Positions 37,593-47,134 of a stretch of DNA of 64,000 nucleotides are shown here, piece after piece. Position numbers and translations under genes: made by a program. The notes below the pieces were generated by a model that searched no databases, was not told where the DNA came from, and saw only the letters and a list, made by a program, of their open reading frames with translations. The first letter of the stretch is position 1. Each line of letters begins with the position of its first letter. The DNA is from Pseudomonadota bacterium (lineage in GTDB: Bacteria; Pseudomonadota; Gammaproteobacteria; Burkholderiales; Ferrovaceae): contig JAKBLB010000003.1 of the NCBI GenBank assembly GCA_021832305.1, positions 59,756-123,755 of the forward strand, given 5' to 3'.

Positions 37593-40313
37593 ATGAAAAG
37601 AATGTTGTTTAACGCCACACATACGGAAGAACTCCGGGTGGCTATCGTCGACGGTCAAAAACTGATCGACCTTGATATCGAATATTCCGGTAAGGAACAG
37701 AAAAAAAGCAATATTTACAAAGCAGTCGTCAGTCGTGTCGAGCCTTCGCTCGAAGCCGTCTTCGTGGACTACGGTGCAGAACGGCACGGTTTTCTGCCCT
37801 TCAAGGAAATTGCCCGTACTGCCTTGGGCGACGACGAAGGAGATTTTTCCCGCCAACGCATCGCCAGTTTACTCAAGGAAGGTCAGGAACTCATTGTCCA
37901 GGTCGACAAGGATGAGCGAGGAAACAAGGGTGCGGCCCTGACCTCTTTCATCAGTTTGGCAGGCAGATATCTGGTATTGATGCCCAACAACCCGCGCGGT
38001 GGCGGCGTTTCACGACGTGTGGAGGGAGAAGAGCGCGCCGAATTGCGGGATGTCCTCGCTCAACTCGAAGTCCCTGCCGGCATGTCCCTGATTGCCCGCA
38101 CTGCGGGCATTGGTCGCTCGGCTGAGGAGTTACAGTGGGACCTCAACTATCTCCTGCAATTATGGGCTGCCATTGAGGTTGCTGCCACAGGCCAGAAAGG
38201 CGCCTTCCTGATTTACCAGGAAGGAAGCTTGGTCATTCGGGCCATTCGCGACCTGTTCCAGCCCGATATTGGTGAAATCCTCATCGATACCGAACTCATT
38301 CACGAGCAAGCGCGCCAGTTCATGAGTCACGTCATGCCTGGGAACGTCAATAAGGTCAAATTGTACCATGATGACGTGCCACTTTTCTCGCGCTTTCAGA
38401 TCGAACACCAGATTGAAACGGCTTACCGCCGTGAAGTCAATCTACCCTCCGGCGGGGCCATCGTCATCGACCATACCGAGGCCCTGGTCTCTGTAGATGT
38501 CAACTCGGCCCGTGCCACACGAGGTTCGGATATCGAACATACAGCGCTCAACACCAATCTTGAAGCAGCCGATGAAATTGCTCGTCAATTACGTTTGCGC
38601 GACCTGGGAGGGCTCGTCGTCATCGATTTCATCGATATGGAAAACCCGCGCAACCAGCGCGAGGTGGAAAACCGCCTGCGTGATGCCCTGCGCTACGACC
38701 GGGCGCGCGTTCAAACCGGCAAGATTTCCCGCTTTGGTTTGCTCGAACTGTCCCGCCAACGGCTGCAGCCTTCCCTCGGAGAAACCAGTCATACTCCCTG
38801 CCCACGCTGTCATGGAACCGGAGTGATCCGCGATACGGAATCCTCTGCCCTGCATATTCTGCGCATCCTGCAGGAAGAAGCCATGAAGGACAATACAGCC
38901 ATCGTGCGCGCTCAGGTACCGGTAGATGTCGCCACATTCCTGCTCAATGAAAAGCGCCCGGACATCTATGGCATAGAGGCCCGTCTCAAGGTCCATGTCA
39001 TGCTGATCCCCAATATTCACATGGAAACGCCCCACTACTCCGTGGTACGCATTCGCCATGATGAAGCCAATCAAATGGACTTCACGGAAGCCAGTTACCA
39101 GTTGGTTGAAGTTCCTGCCGAGAATCAGGAACCCCGGGTCCATGCGGTCACTACGCCCAAACCTGACCGTCCCATTGCTGCGGTCCGCGGCATCACCCCT
39201 CAGCAACCCGCACCCATGCCCGTAGTCAGTGCCCCGGCACCTGCCTCCCCACCCGCGCATACCTATCGCGAACAAGAGCGCAAAGGTTTGTTCGGGACCA
39301 TCATGGGTTGGCTGAAAGGTAACTCTGAACCTGCGGGGACACCTTCCAAAACCGTTTCGACAGTTCTCCCTACCGAAGTCAGGACAGCACCCCCTGTTCC
39401 TGCTCGTTCCGAACGAGAGGATCGTCGCCCCCCGCGTCAACGACGGGAACGACGGGATCGTGGTCAGCAGAACCGTCCTCCAGCCCCTGGGACCACTATC
39501 CAGAGTGAGGTGGCAGTTCTGGATACCCAGGCAGAAACCAGGTCTGCCCCCAAACCCCCTCGCACACAAAGACGAATCCGCCCCACGGATGACTCCGCCT
39601 CCCCTCCCAGTATCATGACGGCAGAACTGCCCGTCGTAGAAGGAGAGGAAGTCAGCACCGTACCGGCAGAAAAAGAAGGTCGGCGCCGGGGACGACGGGG
39701 AGGACGACGTGAAAAGTCTCGCCGTTTCAATGGGGCCATTGCGCCATCTTTTCCCCGCTCTGAGCCGGACACACAGAAGGAAGGAGATGAGGAGGAGAGG
39801 GAAGAAGGGCTGCATGCGCCCGTTTCCGCCTTGCCCGGCACAGAAGAAGTTCATCAGGACGGTGCCACCCCTGCCGTGACCCTCGCACCCCCAGCCGAGT
39901 TGGAAATCCTGTTGCCCGAAGCAAAAAAAGAGAATCTCTTCCCCAGCGCAGAGCCCTTGATCATTTCCACCCTGGTGTCCTCTCCGGATACGATGGATGA
40001 ACGGAGTCCTGATGCAACTTCCCACACAGAACCCGTCCAGTCGCCATTGCCTGCGGAAACGGTGCTCCATGAACCTCCTGCTGCAGTGGTCTCGGCTCCT
40101 GCGACCTCCCTTCGGGAGGAAACGCTGACGGTTCCTCCCGAATCCGGTCTGGTGTTGGTACAGACTCGCATGGTTGCTCAGGAACCCGAGGAACTTCCCG
40201 CACCGGTACGGCGGCGACGCACCGCGCGCACGCGCTCCGCTCCTGTCCAGAGTGAACCTTTGATGCAGGTGGAAACACAAAATTCGTTGACGACTCCTGA
40301 CATCACCGAATAA
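37593..40313 (+). CDS. rne: Ribonuclease E
   Basis: RNase E is the main endonuclease for mRNA decay and for rRNA and tRNA processing, and scaffolds the degradosome. The first 500 residues are the conserved catalytic half: an S1 domain from about 35 to 125, the 5'-sensor, the DNase-I-like part with [10 protein letters not shown] and VVIDFIDM, and the zinc link [10 protein letters not shown] with Cys403 and Cys406. Residues 520-906 are low complexity and rich in Pro, Arg and Glu, with arginine blocks such as [15 protein letters not shown] that should bind RNA. The whole is 906 residues, a usual proteobacterial length. GGAG lies 7 bases upstream of the ATG. Confidence 0.96.
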   Translation: MKRMLFNATHTEELRVAIVDGQKLIDLDIEYSGKEQKKSNIYKAVVSRVEPSLEAVFVDYGAERHGFLPFKEIARTALGDDEGDFSRQRIASLLKEGQELIVQVDKDERGNKGAALTSFISLAGRYLVLMPNNPRGGGVSRRVEGEERAELRDVLAQLEVPAGMSLIARTAGIGRSAEELQWDLNYLLQLWAAIEVAATGQKGAFLIYQEGSLVIRAIRDLFQPDIGEILIDTELIHEQARQFMSHVMPGNVNKVKLYHDDVPLFSRFQIEHQIETAYRREVNLPSGGAIVIDHTEALVSVDVNSARATRGSDIEHTALNTNLEAADEIARQLRLRDLGGLVVIDFIDMENPRNQREVENRLRDALRYDRARVQTGKISRFGLLELSRQRLQPSLGETSHTPCPRCHGTGVIRDTESSALHILRILQEEAMKDNTAIVRAQVPVDVATFLLNEKRPDIYGIEARLKVHVMLIPNIHMETPHYSVVRIRHDEANQMDFTEASYQLVEVPAENQEPRVHAVTTPKPDRPIAAVRGITPQQPAPMPVVSAPAPASPPAHTYREQERKGLFGTIMGWLKGNSEPAGTPSKTVSTVLPTEVRTAPPVPARSEREDRRPPRQRRERRDRGQQNRPPAPGTTIQSEVAVLDTQAETRSAPKPPRTQRRIRPTDDSASPPSIMTAELPVVEGEEVSTVPAEKEGRRRGRRGGRREKSRRFNGAIAPSFPRSEPDTQKEGDEEEREEGLHAPVSALPGTEEVHQDGATPAVTLAPPAELEILLPEAKKENLFPSAEPLIISTLVSSPDTMDERSPDATSHTEPVQSPLPAETVLHEPPAAVVSAPATSLREETLTVPPESGLVLVQTRMVAQEPEELPAPVRRRRTARTRSAPVQSEPLMQVETQNSLTTPDITE

Positions 40314-40317
40314 ACCT

Positions 40318-40359
40318 GCCCATCCCTCGCTCGGATGAAGTTCCGAACGGGAGATGGGC
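40318..40359 (+). terminator. Possible hairpin terminator after rne
   Basis: A long imperfect hairpin with outer arms GCCCATC/GATGGGC and an inner TCGGA/TCCGA stem begins 5 bases after the rne stop codon. There is no good T-run, so it may be a transcript-stabilising or bidirectional element between convergent genes. Confidence 0.4.
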
Positions 40360-40370
40360 GGATAGCATTA

Positions 40371-41576
40371 TTAGGGAAGTTCGCCAGCCTTCTCGATCCC
40401 TGCGTAGTAGTCGCGCCAGATTTTCCAGTCCGCACGGACCTGTTGGGCACAGATGAGTGCCCACTGCAACAGACCAGAATGCCAGTCCGTCCGTTGTCCA
40501 AAGGCGATCAGTTCGTCCGGGCCAGCCGCCCCTTGTCGCCCGCTTCCGCGCAGATGGGCCCAGGCCGTCACTTGGCCACAGGTTTCCATGAGGTATTGCC
40601 AATCCTGGAGAGAGGTCTTGGGAAGTAAACAGACCCGGTCCTCGCTTGGCTGCAGTCCACGCAACAAATAGGGCTTGCCACTCATTTGGACCGCCCGTAG
40701 AAACGCCATGGAACAGGCTTGCAGGCGAAACTGGATATTCACGACCCGCTCTGCCTCGCTGCCCCAGGCAGGTTGAGGGACCTCACTGCTCAAGGATAGG
40801 GCCGATGAAAGCGCCTCTTTGAGATCGAGCAGATAATTTCCATCCGGTGATCCTTTTCCCTCCACCAGCACAATGTAACGATCGACCCCCAGACTGCCCG
40901 TCCCGGCAATCCGCCGGGCTACGTCATGCATCGTAAACCAGGTCGGGTCATCAGACTGGCGCGCCAGATCCTCCATGAAATCGGTTACCTGGTGTCGTTG
41001 TTTCTCGGTCACCGGCAAAGCTTTCCCGATCGTCAGATTCAGGTGCCGGTGATGTCCTTTGAGGATCGTTCGGGAATTGAGATAATCCACCCGTTTACGC
41101 CCCTTCAACCCCTCCAGCAATGATCGCACTGGTCCGTTGGCCGTCTCCTTTTCCACCCAGCGCGACTTTCCTGCGGCCAAAGCCGCACCATAGGCCCGTA
41201 CGTAAATGCCACAGAGGGTATCGCCCAAGGAACCGTCTCCTGTCACTTCCCGACAACCCAGATGGACACTGGTCAAAAATCGCACCAGATCCCAGGTACA
41301 CGGGGCAAGGGCGGCTTCATCAAAATCATTGATATCAAAATAGACCAGTCGGTTATCCCCCTTGTAACTGCCAAAATTCTCCAGGTGCAAGTCCCCGCAG
41401 GACCAGGTCAGAGGAGCCGATGTCTTCAAAGCGTGGGCGGGTAACGTGGCATAGAACCAGTGGCAGGTCCCACGCAAAAAAATGAAGGGGTTCTCTGCCA
41501 TCTTTTGATATTTCAGGTTCAAACGTTCGGGATCGCGCCCCGCATTGAAGGTATTGATGGCTGCAATGCAATCCAT
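40371..41576 (-). CDS. DUF2252 family protein (kinase-like fold)
   Basis: This 401-residue protein belongs to DUF2252. The ORF track starts at a TTG; the ATG at 41576 gives the typical family N-terminus with FNAGRDPERLNLKYQKM. The segments FLRGTCHWFY, SCGDLHLENFGSY and DINDFDEA resemble the catalytic loop and metal-binding Asp of aminoglycoside-phosphotransferase-like kinases, so an ATP-dependent phosphotransfer role is plausible but unproven. It is divergent from the TonB-dependent receptor gene, with about 200 bases between the likely starts, and convergent with rne. Confidence 0.85.
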   Translation of the reverse strand: MDCIAAINTFNAGRDPERLNLKYQKMAENPFIFLRGTCHWFYATLPAHALKTSAPLTWSCGDLHLENFGSYKGDNRLVYFDINDFDEAALAPCTWDLVRFLTSVHLGCREVTGDGSLGDTLCGIYVRAYGAALAAGKSRWVEKETANGPVRSLLEGLKGRKRVDYLNSRTILKGHHRHLNLTIGKALPVTEKQRHQVTDFMEDLARQSDDPTWFTMHDVARRIAGTGSLGVDRYIVLVEGKGSPDGNYLLDLKEALSSALSLSSEVPQPAWGSEAERVVNIQFRLQACSMAFLRAVQMSGKPYLLRGLQPSEDRVCLLPKTSLQDWQYLMETCGQVTAWAHLRGSGRQGAAGPDELIAFGQRTDWHSGLLQWALICAQQVRADWKIWRDYYAGIEKAGELP

Positions 41577-41775
41577 GTCTTTCACTTGGTTGGATGGAGG
41601 AAATGAGGTATCATGCGCCACCGCTCCGGTTTTTGCCAAGATATCTCTTCCCCATGATCCAATCCCCGTCCACAGCCTGGATCAGCACACGATCATTATT
41701 ATGGCTCATTCTGCGCGAGATTCATGCGCTGCAGAGTCTGAATTTCCCGAATCCTCGCCTTTCGTTGCCCCAACA

Positions 41776-44130
41776 ATGATGGTAAGGATCATGAAGCGCA
41801 TCACCCGTGTCTTTTTTTTGAGCCAGGGACTTATCTGCCAGATTGCCCTGGCCAACCCGGGCAATGTCTTGCAGGGGCAAGTCGAAGATAGCCTGGGAAA
41901 CCCCATTGCCCAAGCCCGAATCCAGGTTCAGGATGATTCGGGGAAAATACAAGCCACACTGCGCAGTGATGCCCAAGGCCAGTTCCATCTTTCGCTTTCC
42001 CCTGGCACCTACAGTGTGCAAGCCCATCAGGATCCCTACCAGGACGCCATCGGCATCGTCACGATGGATGGCGCAGATCAGGCGACCCGGCTGACCCTCG
42101 GAAGTACCCAGGCTCTGGCCGTTCAAATCAGTAGCGCGCAAAAGAGAAGTTCCCGTACCCAGGTTTCCACCCAGAATGCCAGCAGTATCACGCGCTTCGA
42201 TGCCCAGGCCATCCAGGACTTGCCGCAAGGAGAAAACACCCCCCTCAATCAGGTTCTCCTGCAAGCCCCCGGCGTCGTCAATGATTCCTTTGGCCAACTG
42301 CATATCCGGGGCGATCATGCGAACATCCAATACCGCATCGACGGTATTCTGCTGCCTGAAGGCATGAACGGTTTCGGACAATTTTTTGACACTCGTTTCG
42401 CTCAACAGATCGATCTCATGACCGGCGCTTTGCCGGCCCTTTATGGAGATCATACAGCGGGGGTGGTCTCCATCACCACGAAACAGCAGTACGATGGAAC
42501 AGGACAATTCGACTTGTACGGTGGGAGTTTCAACACGCTCAACCCCAGTGTGGAATACGGTAATTCCATCGGTAATCTGTCCTATTTCTTCACTGGCTCG
42601 TACCTGAGTAATAGCCTGGGCATCCAACGTCCCAATCCCGGTTCGCCGATCAACGACAATACCCAGCAGTTTCGTGGTTTTGGGTATCTATCTTACTTGC
42701 TCGACCCTACCACCAAGGTCAGTCTCATGTTGGGCGGATATGATGGTCACTTCCAGATTCCTGCCAATCCGGGTCAAGTCCCTGACCCCAATCAAATCGG
42801 AATTTTGCCTCAGATGGGTTTGAAGGGATACAACTCTGCTACAGTCGCCGATCAACAGAACGAATCCAACCAGTTTGCCATCCTGGCTCTCCAGGGTTCC
42901 CTCAACGATCAACTGGATTACCAAAGTTCAATTTTCAGTCGCAATACGAGTCTCCAATATCTTTCTGACATTCCCGGAAACCTCGCCTTCAATGGAGTCG
43001 CTCCAGACGTCCTGCGCAGCAGTCTCAGCAATGGGGTGCAAAGCGATGCTACCTGGCGTCTCACGCCCACGCATACCGTGCGGTTCGGTTTCTATGGTCA
43101 GACAGAAAACATCGTCAGCAACAATACTTCCACCGTGTTCCCGGTCAACGGCAACGGGATGGTGGCAGGACCCGCCTATGCCATAACAGACAATCACACC
43201 TACAATGGCAATACCTTATGGGCCTTATACACTCAGGATGAATGGAAGGCAAGCGATCACCTGACGCTCAATTATGGGTTGCGTTTCGACCAGGTCAACG
43301 CTTTTGTCAATGAAAACCAATGGAGTCCGCGCATCGGTATGGTCTACACCCTGACTCCCCAAACGACCTGGCACATGGGGTACTCACGGTACTTCACCCC
43401 ACCGCCCAACGAGTTGGTCAGTACCAGCACACTGGCACTGTTCCAGAATACCACCTTGGCAGCCAACGGTCAGAACAGTCCGGTCAAATCGGAACGCACC
43501 GATTATTATGATGTCGGACTGTTACATCAACTCAACACCCAAACCAATGTAGGCGTGGATACTTATTACAGCCGAAGCACCAACCTGCTTGACGAAGGCC
43601 AGTTTGGTCCTGCCCTGATCATGACCCCCTTCAATTACAACGAGGGCCTCATCTATGGGATCGAATTCACGGCCAACTACAAGAATGAGAATTTTTCTTC
43701 CTATGCCAACCTGGCACGCACCATCAGTCAGGCACGCGGCATCAGTTCCAGCCAGTACCTGTTTTCTCCGGCCGTATTGAGTTATGCGGCCAACAATTGG
43801 GTTTATGTGGACCATCAACAGGCACTCACTGCATCCAGCGGCTTGGCTTATAATTGGAACGGTACCCACCTGTCCGCCGATCTCATCTACCAGAGCGGGT
43901 TGCGGAACGGTTTTGCCAATACCACCAGCCTGCCTGCCTATACGGTGGTCAATCTGGGAGTGCGTCGTACCATCGCTCTTGATTCCACCGGTCCTATGGA
44001 ATATCGTTTGGTCCTGCTCAATCTGTTCAATCAAACCTACCTGATCCGGGATGGTTCCGGGATTGGCGTAGGTGCCCCTCAATATGGCATGCCCCGAGGA
44101 ATTTTTCTGGGCATCACCAAACCCTTGTAA
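41776..44130 (+). CDS. TonB-dependent outer-membrane receptor with carboxypeptidase-like N-terminal domain
   Basis: This is an outer-membrane active-transport receptor of about 784 residues. The ORF-track start is well upstream; the Met cluster at 41776-41791 opens a signal peptide ending near ALANP, and which Met is used is not clear. Residues 30-110 look like a carboxypeptidase-regulatory beta-sandwich (VLQGQVEDSLGNPIAQARI, then TLRSDAQGQFHLSLSPGTYSV). The plug follows with NQVLLQAPGVVNDSFGQLHIRGD and the long beta-barrel after it. The last residues, GITKPL, lack the usual terminal Phe. exbB, exbD and tonB follow on the same strand, so the receptor has its own energising complex. The substrate is unknown. 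Confidence 0.9.
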   Translation: MMVRIMKRITRVFFLSQGLICQIALANPGNVLQGQVEDSLGNPIAQARIQVQDDSGKIQATLRSDAQGQFHLSLSPGTYSVQAHQDPYQDAIGIVTMDGADQATRLTLGSTQALAVQISSAQKRSSRTQVSTQNASSITRFDAQAIQDLPQGENTPLNQVLLQAPGVVNDSFGQLHIRGDHANIQYRIDGILLPEGMNGFGQFFDTRFAQQIDLMTGALPALYGDHTAGVVSITTKQQYDGTGQFDLYGGSFNTLNPSVEYGNSIGNLSYFFTGSYLSNSLGIQRPNPGSPINDNTQQFRGFGYLSYLLDPTTKVSLMLGGYDGHFQIPANPGQVPDPNQIGILPQMGLKGYNSATVADQQNESNQFAILALQGSLNDQLDYQSSIFSRNTSLQYLSDIPGNLAFNGVAPDVLRSSLSNGVQSDATWRLTPTHTVRFGFYGQTENIVSNNTSTVFPVNGNGMVAGPAYAITDNHTYNGNTLWALYTQDEWKASDHLTLNYGLRFDQVNAFVNENQWSPRIGMVYTLTPQTTWHMGYSRYFTPPPNELVSTSTLALFQNTTLAANGQNSPVKSERTDYYDVGLLHQLNTQTNVGVDTYYSRSTNLLDEGQFGPALIMTPFNYNEGLIYGIEFTANYKNENFSSYANLARTISQARGISSSQYLFSPAVLSYAANNWVYVDHQQALTASSGLAYNWNGTHLSADLIYQSGLRNGFANTTSLPAYTVVNLGVRRTIALDSTGPMEYRLVLLNLFNQTYLIRDGSGIGVGAPQYGMPRGIFLGITKPL

Positions 44131-44152
44131 CGACCTGTGAGGCTATGGATTC

Positions 44153-44806
44153 ATGCAAGAACTGATCGAAAGTTGGCATGCCCTTCAACTTGGAGGGCCG
44201 ACACTGTATCCCCTGCTGGGCCTTGCGCTGGTGGCGTTGGTCATTCTCATCGACCGTACATGGGTATTTTTTCGCTTTATCCGTTTGCCCCGCTCCCTGG
44301 ACCAACTGGTCAGCACCTACGGGTTCACCTGGGAAAGTCTGGATGAAGAAATTCATCGCTCGGGAGAAAGCAATTACTACGGTCGCTTTTGCCGCAATAT
44401 CCTGGACCACCGAACACGCCCTCTCTGGTGGATCGAATCGCGCGCCCAGGACCAAGCGCAAATCCTGGAAAAGGGGATGGGAAGAGGGCTTTGGGTCCTG
44501 GAAACCATTGTCACGGCCGCGCCCCTACTGGGACTGCTGGGCACTATCACGGGCATGATGCATGCTTTCAACCTGATCGGAGGCAATGGCCTGGTTGATC
44601 CCAGTGGCGTGACAGGGGGCGTAGCACAAGCCTTGATTGCCACGGCAGTCGGGATATTCATTGCCCTGATCGCCCTGTTCGGATTCAATTATTTTTCTCG
44701 TCAGCAAACTCATGCCCTCGAGGAGATGGAACGACTGGGGACTCATCTTCTGGACAATCTTCGCCTGGGCTATGAATTCCCCGTCCACGAACAGGAATCT
44801 CCATGA
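44153..44806 (+). CDS. exbB: Biopolymer transport protein ExbB (MotA/TolQ/ExbB family)
   Basis: ExbB forms the pentameric proton channel that with ExbD energises TonB. The 217-residue protein has three membrane segments: LYPLLGLALVALVILIDRTWVF near the N-terminus, TAAPLLGLLGTITGMMHAF, and ALIATAVGIFIALIALFGFNYF. The latter two carry the conserved TolQ/ExbB pore pattern. It starts 22 bases after the receptor gene and overlaps exbD by ATGA. Confidence 0.93.
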   Translation: MQELIESWHALQLGGPTLYPLLGLALVALVILIDRTWVFFRFIRLPRSLDQLVSTYGFTWESLDEEIHRSGESNYYGRFCRNILDHRTRPLWWIESRAQDQAQILEKGMGRGLWVLETIVTAAPLLGLLGTITGMMHAFNLIGGNGLVDPSGVTGGVAQALIATAVGIFIALIALFGFNYFSRQQTHALEEMERLGTHLLDNLRLGYEFPVHEQESP

Positions 44807-45210
44807 AACTCCGTCCCACTCGCACCTATCGCCGGGGCCGCATCGAAATCATCCCCATGATCGATGTGATGTTCTTCCTGTTGGCCACGTTCATGCTGGC
44901 TTCGTTGTCCATGCAAAATCTCCACTCATTGCCGGTCAATTTGCCTCAGGGACACGCGTCTCCTCTCCAGGCCAAGCACCCCATCACTCTGACCATTACG
45001 GCCCAAAGCCAAATTCTGGTCGACAAAACCCCCGTCACCCTGGATACCTTGGGCAAGGTGCTGAAACAAAAAATGGGGAAATCGGACCAAACCGACCTCA
45101 TCGTGGCCGCCGACAGTCAGGCACCCAATGGGATTACCGTTCAGGCGATGTTGCGCGCCCGTGGAGTTGGCGTACAGCATTTTCTGATCGCTGTGAAACA
45201 TGCGGACTGA
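44803..45210 (+). CDS. exbD: Biopolymer transport protein ExbD
   Basis: ExbD has one N-terminal membrane helix and a periplasmic domain. In this 135-residue protein the helix segment IPMIDVMFFLLATFMLASL holds the essential membrane Asp (MIDVMFFLL). The periplasmic part VDKTPVTLDTLGKVL is typical. It overlaps exbB by 4 bases and tonB by 11, so stoichiometric production is likely. Confidence 0.93.
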   Translation: MKLRPTRTYRRGRIEIIPMIDVMFFLLATFMLASLSMQNLHSLPVNLPQGHASPLQAKHPITLTITAQSQILVDKTPVTLDTLGKVLKQKMGKSDQTDLIVAADSQAPNGITVQAMLRARGVGVQHFLIAVKHAD

Positions 45211-45931
45211 TCCCCCAGCCCTACTGACCTTGAACGATACCTTCTGGCCACGGTTGCCAGTCACCCTTCCCCTTGCCGTTATCCTCTGTCTTCTTGGTCT
45301 GCAACTGCTCACCCAATGGCTGGCACCTCCCGCCAAAAAAATCCCCCCCCCGATTCCTGTCGATGCACAGATCATTGAACTGCCTGCCGCCCATGAAGCC
45401 CACGCCGGCCCTCCCCCGGCGCCTGTGGCCAAACCCATCCCTGTCGTGCCTCGTACCCTGCGTCTGCCCGAGCCCAGCCCTCCCCCTCTTCCTCATTCGG
45501 AAACTCCTACCCCTGCCGCTCCCCCGTCCAGCACTCCGACGGCATCGTCTCCCCCGGTCAACGCACCGGCTTCAACCCCCGCGCCGCCCAGCGCCTCTCC
45601 CCCACTTCCACCTACCCCATCCAATGTGCCGCCCGCTGGTCCCCACGGACAAGGGGCCAGCGAAGTGCGGGCAGCCCGTGCATTGGTCCACCCTCTGCCG
45701 GTCATTCCTGATGAGTTACGCGCTTCAGCCCTGAAAGAAGTGGCCTTGGTACGTTTTCATATCAGTAAAGATGGCACCGTCACCGTAGAATTGCTGCATC
45801 CCACCCAAACTCCCCGGCTCAATCGCCTGCTTCTGGAAACCTTGCAACAATGGCGGTTTTTCCCTGCGATCAAGAATGGTCACCCGGTCGATTCAGTTCA
45901 GGATCTGAGCCTGAAAATATCCGTGCAGTGA
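45200..45931 (+). CDS. tonB: TonB-family energy-transducing protein
   Basis: TonB transmits proton-motive energy from ExbBD to outer-membrane receptors. The 243-residue protein has one membrane helix (LPLAVILCLLGLQLLTQWL), then a Pro-rich periplasmic linker from about 60 to 155 (runs of Pro with Ala, Ser, Thr), and a C-terminal TonB domain with EVALVRFHISKDGTVTVELL and LLETLQQWRFFPA. It is the last gene of the receptor-exbB-exbD-tonB operon. Family assignment is secure. Confidence 0.92.
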   Translation: MRTDPPALLTLNDTFWPRLPVTLPLAVILCLLGLQLLTQWLAPPAKKIPPPIPVDAQIIELPAAHEAHAGPPPAPVAKPIPVVPRTLRLPEPSPPPLPHSETPTPAAPPSSTPTASSPPVNAPASTPAPPSASPPLPPTPSNVPPAGPHGQGASEVRAARALVHPLPVIPDELRASALKEVALVRFHISKDGTVTVELLHPTQTPRLNRLLLETLQQWRFFPAIKNGHPVDSVQDLSLKISVQ

Positions 45932-46003
45932 CCACTTCAGCACGGTCAAATTTTATCTTCACCTCCTCTCCCAATATCAATTTCTTTCAGTTATCATGGA
46001 GCC

Positions 46004-47134
46004 ATGCGCCTTCATACTTCACTCGTTTTTGAACCCTCAACTCAGATCAGCGCGTTGCAGAGGCACGTCGACCGGCTCAAGCAAAACCCTGAAGTGGCTG
46101 CCCTCCTGATTCTGGCATGCGATGCCAACGGCTATACCCCAGCCAATCTGGATCCCCTTCTGCACGCCTGCACCAAACCCGTTCTGGGTGGAATTTTTCC
46201 GCAAGTGTTACATGAAGGCAGGGCATGGTCTGAAGGCGTGGTGGTGGTCGGTTTATCCCGTGCTCCCGTTTTTGTCGCCCTGAAAAATCTTTCACAACAT
46301 TCCGGTTTCGAAGAAACTCTCGACCATTCCTTCAACCTATCTACCTTGCCTGCCCCTCACACCCTGCTGGTATTCGTCGATGGTCTCTCCGCACATATTT
46401 CCAGTTTGGTCGAGGGGCTGTTCAATACCTTTGGGCTGGAATTCAATTATCTGGGCGGGGGCTGTGGATCGCTGTCCCTCCAACCTAAACCTTGCGTCAT
46501 TACCCCCGCCGGACTGCTCCAGGATGGCGCCTTGTTGGTACTTCTAGACTACCCCAGTAGCATTGGCGTTGCTCATGGCTGGGTCTCCATTTCCAAACCT
46601 TTCAAGGTCACCTCTGCCCAGGGAAACACCATTCATTCCCTGGATTGGCGCCCCGCTTTCGAGGTGTATCAGGAAATTCTGAAAATGCATGGGGATCAGC
46701 ACATCACCCCGGACAACTTTTTCTCCATCGCCAAAGCCTACCCCTTTGGAATTACCCGTCTCGATGCGGAAATGGTGGTCCGCGACCCCCTGACGACCCG
46801 GGACCAGCACATCGTCTGTGCCGGTGAAGTACCTACGGGCACTTTTGTGCGCGTGTTGCACGGTAACCAGCATACTCTTCTCCAGGCCGCCCAACGAGCT
46901 CACGCCGTGGCTCGCCAGTCTTGGGCTGAAACTCAGTCGCATCCCCATGAACTTCAATTCGTGGTAGATTGCATTTCGCGCGCACTTTTTCTCGAACAGA
47001 ATTTCTGCCAGGAACTGGCGGCCATCCACACCTCCGGTCCGATGCTGGGTGCCCTGACCATCGGTGAAATTGCAAACAGCGGTCAAGACTATCTGGAGTT
47101 CTACAACAAAACAGCCGTGGTAGGTTTTTTCTGA
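46004..47134 (+). CDS. FIST-domain sensory protein
   Basis: This 376-residue protein has FIST N- and C-terminal domains without membrane segments or a signal peptide. FIST N covers about residues 25-215 ([49 protein letters not shown]) and FIST C about 225-370 ([33 protein letters not shown]). FIST is a sensory module thought to bind small ligands such as amino acids. Its stop codon overlaps the start of the histidine kinase gene by one base (TGATG), so it is very likely the sensory partner of that kinase. Confidence 0.88.
   Translation: MRLHTSLVFEPSTQISALQRHVDRLKQNPEVAALLILACDANGYTPANLDPLLHACTKPVLGGIFPQVLHEGRAWSEGVVVVGLSRAPVFVALKNLSQHSGFEETLDHSFNLSTLPAPHTLLVFVDGLSAHISSLVEGLFNTFGLEFNYLGGGCGSLSLQPKPCVITPAGLLQDGALLVLLDYPSSIGVAHGWVSISKPFKVTSAQGNTIHSLDWRPAFEVYQEILKMHGDQHITPDNFFSIAKAYPFGITRLDAEMVVRDPLTTRDQHIVCAGEVPTGTFVRVLHGNQHTLLQAAQRAHAVARQSWAETQSHPHELQFVVDCISRALFLEQNFCQELAAIHTSGPMLGALTIGEIANSGQDYLEFYNKTAVVGFF

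Noticed and set aside
38589-40280. 563-residue open frame opposite rne
   Set aside because: It is antisense to the catalytic and low-complexity parts of a certain gene, has no domain pattern and arises from codon bias in a GC-rich repeat-like coding sequence.
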